Part shown: one piece after another, positions 37,144 to 44,438 of the stretch
Layout: each line of letters starts with the position of its first letter
Position numbering within the stretch: position 1 is the first letter of the stretch
DNA from: Acidobacteriota bacterium
Lineage (GTDB): Bacteria; Acidobacteriota; Blastocatellia; RBC074
DNA length: 64,000 nt
Reading direction: 5' to 3'
NCBI GenBank assembly: GCA_016196035.1
Contig: JACPYM010000054.1
Span: 1-64,000 of the forward strand
Notes under the pieces: model-generated
Told to the model about the DNA's origin: nothing
What the model saw: the letters and a program-made list of their open reading frames with translations, nothing else
Databases searched by the model: none
Position numbers and translations under genes: made by a program

Positions 37144-39096
37144 ATGCGTCATCTCGCGGCTGCGCTCAAATTCGGCTGGACTTGGTGGTGGGGTTTCGGC
37201 CTGCTCATCGCAGTGCCAGCGCTGGCGCTCGCGCTCTTGGGCTTGCGCGCCGTGCGGGCCGAGCGCATCGAACGCGAGCAGCAAATCCGCGAACAGCAAA
37301 CCCAGATTGCCCGCTTGGCTGACGCGGCGCTGGCCGGCGCATTGTCAGAATTGGAGAATGCAACGCAACGCGCGGTTGAGCCTGTGACCGGGAATGACGT
37401 TGTCTTTACATTCGAGCCGCCGGGGCTGTTGATCTTTCAGCGCGACCGGATCTGGTTTGGCGAAACCGACGCCGCAGCCAAGCTGCGCGCGGCGGATTGG
37501 CTGCCGGCCACGCAACGGCTGATCGAACAGGCGCAGGCGGCAGAAGCGCAAGGCAGTTTGCCCGCGGCGTCGAGCCTTTATCATCGTCTCAGCAATGTTG
37601 AACCGAAGCTGCGCGGCTGGGCGGAACTCTGTTTGGCTCGTTTGGAACAACAACGCGGTACGGTGGGGACGCTGGCCTTGTTGAACGATCCGCTGTGGAG
37701 CCGCGTTGACGAACTCAGCCCGACCGGCTTGCCGTTGGCGCTGCTCATCTGTCCTCACGTTGAGCGCCTGCCAAAAGAAGAGCGCCAACGTTTCGCGGCG
37801 CTGCTGACCCAAACATTGGAGCATTTGCGCGGCGGGCGTTGGTGGTTGAGCTATGATGAGCGCCATTTCTATGATGAAGAGCTACGCCGCTTGCTCGCCA
37901 GTGTGGAAGCCCAGCCGCGTGTGGCTGACGCGCGGCTCAGCGAACTGGCGGCGCTCGAACGCTTCATCCGCGTAGCGCCGCCCAACAAGTACAACACCGC
38001 CACGCGCAGCTTTGAGCGAAACGGGCAGAGCGCCTTTCTGGTGTTGTGGACGCCCCCAACCGGCGACGCCTGGCGCGGCCTGGCCCTCGCGCCAGCGCGC
38101 GCCGCCGCCTTGAGCGAACCCGCGCTTGCGCCGCTGCTGGCAGGCCAACCGTTCACCGCCGCGCTGCGTGATGCGCACGGCGAACTGCTTTGGGGCAAGT
38201 TGCCGCACGCTTCGCCGAATGCTTTCACCGCCCCCTTGCGTGCGGTGCGCGGGTTGGAGTTGGTCTTCAGCGGCGCGGCGCAACGTGGCTGGCTGCAGCG
38301 GCGCGCGTGGCTATGGTACGGCTTCATCCTGCTGTTGTTGCTGATGCTGACGGTGGGCCTGGCGCTGACGGCGCGCGTGGTGCGCCGCGAAGTCGAATTG
38401 GGCCGGCTGCAAAACGAATTCATCGCGGCGGTCAGCCACGAATTCAAAAGCCCCATCACCAGCATCCGCCTGTTAATGGAGCGTCTCACGAGCGGGCGCG
38501 TGCACAGCGTCACGGCGACCGGCGAGTATCACGCCGCCATCAACCGCGAAACCGACCGGCTGGAACGACTGGTCAACCGCTTGCTCGAAACGCAGCAGAT
38601 TCAGGCCGGGCACCGGCAATACAATTTCGCGCCAACTGCGCTGGGCGCAATCATCGAAACGGCCGTCGAAGAATTGCACCCGCATGCCGCAGCAAAAAGC
38701 ATCCGGCTGGAAACGAGGATTGCAGCGGGGCTGCCTGAACTGCCGCTCGACAAGCTGGCACTGACCGACGCGCTGGAAAACCTGCTCGACAACGCAATCA
38801 AATATTCGCCCACAGGCACGCGCGTCACGGTGACGGCGCAAGCCGTGGATCACACCGTGCACATTGAAGTGTGCGACGAAGGCATCGGCATTGCGCCCGA
38901 CGATTTGCCGCACATCTTCGACCGTTTTTATCGCGCGCGGCAGGGCGACCAGCACAGCGTCAAAGGCACGGGCCTCGGTCTCGCGCTGGTCAAAGCCGCT
39001 GTCGAAGCGCACGGCGGCACGGTCACGGTTGTAAGCCAGCCGGGAGAAGGCAGCCGCTTCTCATTGAGGATACCAACCAATGAGCAAAAGCATTGA
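37144..39096 (+). CDS. Membrane sensor histidine kinase (HisKA/HATPase_c)
   Basis: The protein has 650 residues from the ATG at 37144. TM1 is WWWGFGLLIAVPALALALLG and a charged coiled coil follows (RAERIEREQQIREQQTQIAR). An unassigned periplasmic domain of about 330 residues precedes TM2 (WYGFILLLLLMLTVGLALTA, about 395-415). HisKA has the phosphoacceptor in FIAAVSHEFKSPITSIRLL, near residue 435. HATPase_c follows with N-box LLDNAIKYSPTGT, VCDEGIGIAPDDL and GTGLGLALVKAAVEAHGG. No HAMP domain is obvious. The cognate PhoB-type regulator follows, separated by an inverted-repeat element (39118-39243). Confidence 0.93.
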   Translation: MRHLAAALKFGWTWWWGFGLLIAVPALALALLGLRAVRAERIEREQQIREQQTQIARLADAALAGALSELENATQRAVEPVTGNDVVFTFEPPGLLIFQRDRIWFGETDAAAKLRAADWLPATQRLIEQAQAAEAQGSLPAASSLYHRLSNVEPKLRGWAELCLARLEQQRGTVGTLALLNDPLWSRVDELSPTGLPLALLICPHVERLPKEERQRFAALLTQTLEHLRGGRWWLSYDERHFYDEELRRLLASVEAQPRVADARLSELAALERFIRVAPPNKYNTATRSFERNGQSAFLVLWTPPTGDAWRGLALAPARAAALSEPALAPLLAGQPFTAALRDAHGELLWGKLPHASPNAFTAPLRAVRGLELVFSGAAQRGWLQRRAWLWYGFILLLLLMLTVGLALTARVVRREVELGRLQNEFIAAVSHEFKSPITSIRLLMERLTSGRVHSVTATGEYHAAINRETDRLERLVNRLLETQQIQAGHRQYNFAPTALGAIIETAVEELHPHAAAKSIRLETRIAAGLPELPLDKLALTDALENLLDNAIKYSPTGTRVTVTAQAVDHTVHIEVCDEGIGIAPDDLPHIFDRFYRARQGDQHSVKGTGLGLALVKAAVEAHGGTVTVVSQPGEGSRFSLRIPTNEQKH

Positions 39097-39117
39097 ATCA
39101 GAACCGGTGATTTTTCC

Positions 39118-39243
39118 CCTGGGTACGCAGCGCTTCCAGCGTGCGGGCTCAGCAGTGGACGCATTGATGCCGATAGGGTTTCCCTCCGGTATTCATTCGT
39201 TCGCTGCCAAGCCCGCACGCTGGAAGCGCTGCGTACCCAGGCT
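39118..39243. repeat. 126-bp inverted-repeat element with perfect 32-bp ends, inside a two-component operon
   Basis: The arms 39118-39149 and 39212-39243 are exact reverse complements; a 62-nt core separates them. No open frame of note is inside. The right end abuts the Shine-Dalgarno sequence (GGAGG, 39246-39250) of the response-regulator gene. The layout fits a MITE-like insertion between kinase and regulator genes. Confidence 0.85.
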
Positions 39244-39257
39244 GGAGGCCACTCACA

Positions 39258-39941
39258 ATGGCGCGCATTCTGGTAGTTGATGATGAACCATCCATCGTCC
39301 TCGCGGTCAAAGACGAATTGCTCTTCGAGGGTTATGAAGTGGACGCGGCGGCGGACGGTCACGCGGCGCTCAGCAAAGCGCGCGCGCTGCGGCCCGATGT
39401 GTTGCTGCTCGACCTGATGCTGCCGGGGCTGAACGGCTTCCAGATTTGCCGGCAACTGCGCCCGGAGATGCCCGACATGTGGATCATCATCTTCACCGTG
39501 CGCGGCCAGGAAGCGGATCGCATCACGGGTTTTGCGGCGGGCGCGGATGATTACGTCACCAAGCCGTTTTCGCTGCGCGAACTGGTCGCCCGCGTCAAGG
39601 TGGGCTTGCGCCGCCAACGCGGCAATGGCGCGCAGCCGATTGCCGCCTTCGGCGAGATTGAGCTTGACCGCCAAGCCTATCGCGTGACGAAGCGCGGCGC
39701 GGAGGTGGCCTTGACGCGCAAGGAGTTTGAAATCCTCGATCTGCTGGCGCGGCATCCCGGCGCGGTCATCACGCGCGATGACTTTCTCGACCAGCTTTGG
39801 GGCGCGGAGGTTTACATCACGCACCGCGTGATTGACACGCACGTCGCCGCGCTGCGCAAGAAGATCGAAGACGATCCGAACCAGCCGAAGTATGTTTTGA
39901 GCGTGCGCGGGATTGGTTACAAGCTGGGGCTGTTGTCTTAG
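39258..39941 (+). CDS. OmpR/PhoB-family response regulator
   Basis: The product has 227 residues. The receiver domain (1-120) shows DDEPS, phosphoacceptor Asp in LLDLMLPGLNG (about residue 52), the Thr in IIFTVRGQEADR and the Lys in YVTKPFSLREL. The C-terminal winged helix (about 130-225) shows LTRKEFEILDLLARHPG, RVIDTHVAALRKKIEDDP and VRGIGYKL. GGAGG lies 9 nt upstream of the start. It is the presumed partner of the kinase at 37144, despite the 161-nt gap filled by an inverted-repeat element. Confidence 0.95.
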   Translation: MARILVVDDEPSIVLAVKDELLFEGYEVDAAADGHAALSKARALRPDVLLLDLMLPGLNGFQICRQLRPEMPDMWIIIFTVRGQEADRITGFAAGADDYVTKPFSLRELVARVKVGLRRQRGNGAQPIAAFGEIELDRQAYRVTKRGAEVALTRKEFEILDLLARHPGAVITRDDFLDQLWGAEVYITHRVIDTHVAALRKKIEDDPNQPKYVLSVRGIGYKLGLLS

Positions 39942-39943
39942 AG

Positions 39944-40010
39944 GCTGTTTGAAAGTTGCGGAACGTTTTAGCTCCGTAGGAGCTAAAGAACCAGCAACCT
40001 TTCAAACAGC
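39944..40010. terminator. Nested stem-loop after the response-regulator gene
   Basis: The outer arms 39944-39959 and 39994-40010 (GCTGTTTGAAAGTTGC against its complement with one extra base) enclose an inner 8-bp stem around GTA (39968-39986). It begins 3 nt after the stop codon. There is no clear T-run, so a transcript-end hairpin or a small repeat are both possible. Confidence 0.5.
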
Positions 40011-40138
40011 TTCTTATCCAAGACTGAATCTGATCTTGACCGAACCTTAACCCGCTTCACCGTGCGCCTCTTTAGATTCCGTATCGTCCGAGCTAAACCG
40101 AGACGGACAAAGATCAACACTACAAGGAGGCTAATACC

Positions 40139-42253
40139 ATGCAACGTTCTCGAATTCACCTCATCATCGCCATCGTCTCCGCCAGCATCGCGCTGACCGT
40201 CTTCACCACGTTTGCCCAGCAGCAGAATCCGCGCCAACTGTTTGAACACGCGCGCATGCTGGACGAAAGCAATCAGAACCTGACCGAAGCCATCAAGCTT
40301 TACGGCCAGGTCGTCAAACAGGCACAGGAGCAGCGGGCATTGGCGGCGCGGGCGCAGTTGCGCGTCGGGCTGCTCTATGAACGGCTGGGGCGTAAGGCCG
40401 AAGCGCAGCGGGCGTTTCAAGCAGTGGTCAGCCAGTATGCCGATCAAGCTGATGTCGTGCGGCAGGCGCAGGCGAAGTTACCGAAAGGCACGAATGCCGT
40501 AGCGAGTATGAATCATAAAGCTGCGACCGGTCTTACAGTCCGACGGGTTCCAATCGAGACTGGCATGAACCCTTCTGCCGTTTCCCCTGACGGTCGTTAT
40601 CTCATCGGCGAGAATGACGAGACTAAAGACTTAATCGTTCAGGATTTGATTACCGGCGAAAAACGCCGTCTGATGAATAAGCCATCTAATAAGGACGAAT
40701 GGTTCGAAGACGCCATCCTTTCGCCCGAGGGTAAGCAAATTGCCACTGTCTGGGGGACTAACGAGGATAGATTCCACGAACTGCGCATCATGGGAATTGA
40801 TGGGAGCGGCAGTCGCCTGCTCTATCGCAAGGATACTTATCTTTGGCCTGGTAATTGGTCGCCGGATGGGAAATACATCCTGACGGAATTCGATGAAGAA
40901 AAGAAAGAAAGTATGGCGCTGATCTCCGTGGCTGACGGCTCCGCACGCTTGCTCAAATCGGTGAGTTTTGAAAAGCGTCCGGGTGGCATCAGCGGAATGT
41001 ATTTTTCACCTGATGGACGTTACATCGCCTATGGATATTACCCGCCGAATGGTTCTGACCAACATGACATTGCTGTCATCGCCAGCGACGGAAGCCGCGA
41101 TGTCCCGCTCGTGCAATCACCGGCGGATGACCAACTGCTGGGCTGGACGCCGGATGGGAAGGGCATTCTTTTCTCCAGCGACCGTTCTGGAACCATAGAC
41201 GCCTGGGTGATTCCGGTGGCTGATGGAAAGCTCCAGGGGTCGCCGGAGTTAGTAAAGCATGATCTGGGAAAGATTTGGCCGATGGGAATTACCAGCAATG
41301 GCGCTTTCTACTACGGCCTCGGTCGAAGAACGATAGAAAGAGACATGTATACGGCCACGCTTGCTCCTGAGACAGGCAAGCTCGTCGGCTCTCCAGTGCT
41401 GGCGAAAACGCGCTACATCGGCTTCAGCGGTGGACATGATTGGTCTCCTGATGGTCGCTACTTAGCCTACAGATCGCAGTTGTGGTTAAGGGAAGGCAAC
41501 CCGGGAGTAGATAAGCTTATTATTCTGAATCCTGAAACGGGCGAGGAGCGAGCGGTGCAGACTAAACTCAGGCGATTTAGCCCGCCACGCTGGTTCCCTG
41601 ACGGGAAATCCATCCTCGTGCGCGATCAAGCAGAAGGTGCAGGCCTCTTCAAAATTGACGCCGAAACGGGTAACACCACGCTCCTCGTTCCCGAGAAGCC
41701 AGGATCAGAGTTGTTTGGGCCAGTGCTATCACGCGATGAGAAAGAGGTCTTCTATCAGAACAAGAACATCTTATGGAAGCGCAATATTGAAACCGGTGAA
41801 GAGAAAGAGCTCTATCGCGCAACAACGCCAACTAAGAATCCGGCCCTCACAGGAAACATTGCACTCTCGCCAGACGGCCGACGATTCGCTGTCAAATTCG
41901 GGCAATCCTTAATCGTGATTCCTGTTGCCGGAGGGGATACCCGCGAATTATTGAAGCTGCGGGAACATGAACCATTCACAAGCTATGGCACAGTCGCCTG
42001 GACGCCAGATGGACGGAACCTGCTGTTTATTGATGGCGGTGACAAGCAGCCTGAGTTATGGCGCATCCCCGCCGGCGGTGGTGAGCCACAGCAACTTGGA
42101 CAGCTTATGGAAGGAGCCTTTGATTTGCGTATCCATCCCGCCGGACGGCGCATCGCTTTCTCGGCCTCGCAGAAGAAAAATGCCGAAGTCTGGGTGATGG
42201 AGAACTTCCTGCCAGCAACGCAAGCTCAGAAAGCATCCGTGTCACGGCGCTAG
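40139..42253 (+). CDS. Secreted PD40/WD40-like (TolB-type propeller) protein with N-terminal TPR-like segment
   Basis: The protein has 704 residues with AAGGAGG 8 nt upstream. The signal peptide is about 1-26 (LIIAIVSASIALTVFTTFAQ). Residues 30-115 form a TPR-like helical pair (LTEAIKLYGQVVKQ, RAQLRVGLLYERLGRKAEAQ). The remainder is a beta-propeller of PD40 repeats, recognisable by repeated SPDGRYLIG, SPDGKYILTEF, TPDGKGILFSSD, SPDGRYLAYRS, FPDGKSILVRD and TPDGRNLLFIDG. From about 40500 on, the DNA is visibly poorer in GC than the neighbouring genes, which may indicate separate ancestry. There is no peptidase domain. It follows the two-component genes, but its start has its own leader. Confidence 0.88.
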   Translation: MQRSRIHLIIAIVSASIALTVFTTFAQQQNPRQLFEHARMLDESNQNLTEAIKLYGQVVKQAQEQRALAARAQLRVGLLYERLGRKAEAQRAFQAVVSQYADQADVVRQAQAKLPKGTNAVASMNHKAATGLTVRRVPIETGMNPSAVSPDGRYLIGENDETKDLIVQDLITGEKRRLMNKPSNKDEWFEDAILSPEGKQIATVWGTNEDRFHELRIMGIDGSGSRLLYRKDTYLWPGNWSPDGKYILTEFDEEKKESMALISVADGSARLLKSVSFEKRPGGISGMYFSPDGRYIAYGYYPPNGSDQHDIAVIASDGSRDVPLVQSPADDQLLGWTPDGKGILFSSDRSGTIDAWVIPVADGKLQGSPELVKHDLGKIWPMGITSNGAFYYGLGRRTIERDMYTATLAPETGKLVGSPVLAKTRYIGFSGGHDWSPDGRYLAYRSQLWLREGNPGVDKLIILNPETGEERAVQTKLRRFSPPRWFPDGKSILVRDQAEGAGLFKIDAETGNTTLLVPEKPGSELFGPVLSRDEKEVFYQNKNILWKRNIETGEEKELYRATTPTKNPALTGNIALSPDGRRFAVKFGQSLIVIPVAGGDTRELLKLREHEPFTSYGTVAWTPDGRNLLFIDGGDKQPELWRIPAGGGEPQQLGQLMEGAFDLRIHPAGRRIAFSASQKKNAEVWVMENFLPATQAQKASVSRR

Positions 42254-42377
42254 TTCAGTGCCTATTCGGTGTCCGAAAAATCGTGCCACGCAGTGAAGCG
42301 ATCAAGTGGAAACAGGCGCGGCGTCATCACAACGCTGCGCCTGTTTCGCTGTGCCAACGCGCCTGTGGAAAAGGATG

Positions 42378-42486
42378 CTAGTACTCCATCAAGCTGTAAG
42401 TGATGGATGCTGAGAGCGCATCCGGGATGTAGGGCGGGATTAAATCCCGCCCTACATCCCTCATTTTCAGCTTGATGGAGTACTAG
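42378..42486. repeat. 109-bp nested palindromic element
   Basis: The outer arms 42378-42396 and 42468-42486 are perfect 19-bp reverse complements (starting CTAGTACTCCATCAAGC). Inside, a 17-bp perfect stem with a 3-nt loop (GGGATGTAGGGCGGGAT and its complement, 42424-42460) shares its GTAGGGC core with the palindrome at 16327. The element lies between the convergent propeller and HMA-thioredoxin genes. It could serve as a bidirectional transcript end or be a MITE. Confidence 0.8.
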
Positions 42487-42497
42487 GCAAAGCTCGC

Positions 42498-43244
42498 TTA
42501 CTTGCGGGAGACTTTTTGCAGCAGTTGCTCGAGTTCGAGGGCAAAGGACGCGGCGCTTTGGAAGCTGCGCAATTGGCGAATGATGACGCCATCGGGCAAG
42601 ACAAACCGAATGTCCGGCAAGCCTGCGACACCCAGCCGTTGCGCGATGTCCGGATATTTGTCCGTATCAATCCTGAGAAAAACGGTCTGTTCCAATAGCG
42701 CTTTTACTTGCGGGTCTGGAAACGTCAGCCGTTCCAGTTGCCGGCAGGGCGCGCACCACTCGGCATTCAGATCAAGCACGAGGGGTTTGTTTTCGGCCTT
42801 TGCCACGGCCAGCGCTTCGTCCAGCAAGGCGAAGCCGGTTGGCAATGTCGTGGTGACCGGCGCGCTGGTTTTGGTTGCGTCCGTCACCACCTGGGCCGTG
42901 TAACCAGCACCTTTCACCGTCGCCAGCAACAGCTTCACATCGGCTTTGGCCGGATCGAACGTCACCAGGAACTCATCCCGGTCGAGCAGCATTTCAATCT
43001 TTTTGACTGCGGCAAGCCCGTCCAGGGCCTGTTTGACCGTTTCCGGTCAGGCCATTCAGACCGCGCCGCTTTTGCTTTTGCTGAAGCCATCAATATGCAG
43101 CCGGATGGTTTTCAGCTTGGCTTGTCCGCTGGTTGGCAGTTTGTTTGACTGTGCTAGCGCCGCCCCACCGAGCAGCAGTAGCGACAGAAGTAAGTTGAAT
43201 GTTTTGGTCATCACAATGGTTGGGAAATTGCCGCGCGTATTCAT
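42498..43244 (-). CDS. Candidate selenoprotein: secreted HMA (UxxU) - thioredoxin fusion, read through two in-frame UGA codons
   Basis: One frame runs from the ATG at 43244 to the stop at 42498, interrupted only by TGA at 43058-43056 and 43049-43047. The ATG overlaps the upstream peptidase stop as ATGA; an internal Met at 43211 is an alternative start. Read through, the protein has 248 residues. Order: signal peptide (FNLLLSLLLLGGAALAQ); HMA-like domain (LKTIRLHIDG ... GAV-U-MA-U-PETVKQALDG ... LVTFDPAKADV ... GAGYTA); thioredoxin domain with NAEWCAPCRQLE and cis-Pro in AGLPDIRF. The two UGAs fall exactly where the HMA CxxC cysteines belong (C-x2-C-x3-V spacing kept). A SECIS-like hairpin lies at 43013-43031. 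The alternative is a pseudogene with two nonsense mutations. No sel genes are visible in the window. Confidence 0.7.
43013..43031 (-). promoter_or_regulatory. Candidate bacterial SECIS stem-loop for the UGA pair
   Basis: On the mRNA strand a 7-bp stem (CAGGCCC with GGGCUUG, one G-U pair) closes a 5-nt loop UGGAC. From the loop start, the second UGA is 22 nt and the first UGA 31 nt upstream. Both lie inside the 16-37 nt window known for bacterial SECIS elements, and a G is at loop position 2 as expected. A second small hairpin with a GAAA tetraloop (GACCG/CGGUC) overlaps the second UGA. Confidence 0.5.
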
Positions 43245-44425
43245 TGCGCCAGCCGGTTGTACTTTTTCAAGACCTCGCGCAAACGGTCGTGCGGCAGCGC
43301 GTAAACCATGTTGCCGTTGACGCCCGTCATCGTTTCCGCCGCGATCATGGCATTGACGATGGCTTCCTCGGTGGCATCCGCAGTGGCGCGGAAGAGCGGG
43401 TTGATACGTTCGTTGGGCAGCATCGTCAATTGGGCCACGCCGTTGCTCTTGGCGATGTCGGCATTGGCGGTGGAAAAGGCGATGAAAATGTCGCCCGAAG
43501 AATTCTCGCCCCGGCCACCCATCACGCCGATGCCCAGCGCCACACGCCGGATCACACGTTTTAATTGATGCGGCAGCAGCGGCGCATCGGTCGCCACGAC
43601 GACGATGATCGAACCCTGGCCTTCTTCTTTCTTGCCGGGCGCGGGTCTGAGGTCATTGATTTCTTTGCCGACCGGGACGCCGGCAATGCGCAACAAATCG
43701 CGCGCGCCATAGTTCGCCTGCACCAGCACGCCGACGGTGTAGCCGCCCTCCTGTGCGCTGAGCATCCGCGACGACGTGCCGATGCCGCCTTTGAAACCAT
43801 GCGCAACCATGCCTGTGCCGCCACCGACATTGCCTTCGGCGACGAGGCCGGACTTCGCATTTTCAATCGCCGCGAAGACGTGCTCCTTTTTGACGTGAAA
43901 GCCGTTGATGTCGTTCAGAAAGCCATCGTAAGTCTCGGCCACGACGGGCAAGCTAAAATCGCCCGAATAGCCTTCATTCATCCCGCGCCGCGCATTCCAT
44001 TCAATCACCGCATCGCGCACGACGCCGACGCTGTGAGTGTTGGTAATCAGGATCGGCGTGCCCAGACAGCCGGATTCTTCCAGCCAGGTCGTGCCCGTCA
44101 TCTCGCCATTTCCGTTGAGCGAGAACCACGCGGCAAACACACGGTCGCGAAAGTTTTTGCCTTGCGGAAAGATGGCTGTCACGCCGGTTCTGACCGGCCC
44201 TTTGCCGACGACCAGCTTGCCTTCGCCGGAGATCAGTGTGGTGTGTCCGACTTCTACGCCTTTGACATCGGTGATCGCGTTGAATGGCCCAGGCGTGCCG
44301 TCAAAGGGAACGCCCAGCGCGCGGGCACGCGGTTTAGATTGTGCTTGGCTTTTTAGCTGAGAGTAAAACAGGCTGAAGCTGGCAAGAGATATTGTCAGCA
44401 ACAAGATAATGAAATTCCGCTGCAT
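43241..44425 (-). CDS. P1/S58-family peptidase (DmpA-like aminopeptidase), exported
   Basis: The protein has 394 residues from the ATG at 44425 (AAAGGAG about 8 nt upstream). The signal peptide is FIILLLTISLASFSLFYSQL, at about 4-24. The body matches the DmpA/L-aminopeptidase-D-esterase fold: NAITDVKGVEVGHTTL, NGNGEMTGTTWLEESG, ITNTHSVGVVRDAV, EGNVGGGTGMVAHGFKGGIG, and the autoprocessing and catalytic region GQGSIIVVVATDAPLLPHQL, with the N-terminal-nucleophile Ser near residue 271. It overlaps the downstream HMA-thioredoxin start by 4 nt (ATGA) and begins 14 nt after the DUF1501 gene. It is thus part of the DUF1549-DUF1501 operon. Confidence 0.93.
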   Translation of the reverse strand: MQRNFIILLLTISLASFSLFYSQLKSQAQSKPRARALGVPFDGTPGPFNAITDVKGVEVGHTTLISGEGKLVVGKGPVRTGVTAIFPQGKNFRDRVFAAWFSLNGNGEMTGTTWLEESGCLGTPILITNTHSVGVVRDAVIEWNARRGMNEGYSGDFSLPVVAETYDGFLNDINGFHVKKEHVFAAIENAKSGLVAEGNVGGGTGMVAHGFKGGIGTSSRMLSAQEGGYTVGVLVQANYGARDLLRIAGVPVGKEINDLRPAPGKKEEGQGSIIVVVATDAPLLPHQLKRVIRRVALGIGVMGGRGENSSGDIFIAFSTANADIAKSNGVAQLTMLPNERINPLFRATADATEEAIVNAMIAAETMTGVNGNMVYALPHDRLREVLKKYNRLAQ

Positions 44426-44438
44426 CGGCATATCTCCT

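Noticed and set aside
43047-43058. Reading the two UGA codons simply as a frameshift or pseudogene
   Set aside because: Not excluded, but less likely: the frame is unchanged across both codons, both fall on expected Cys positions, and no other damage is visible in the gene.
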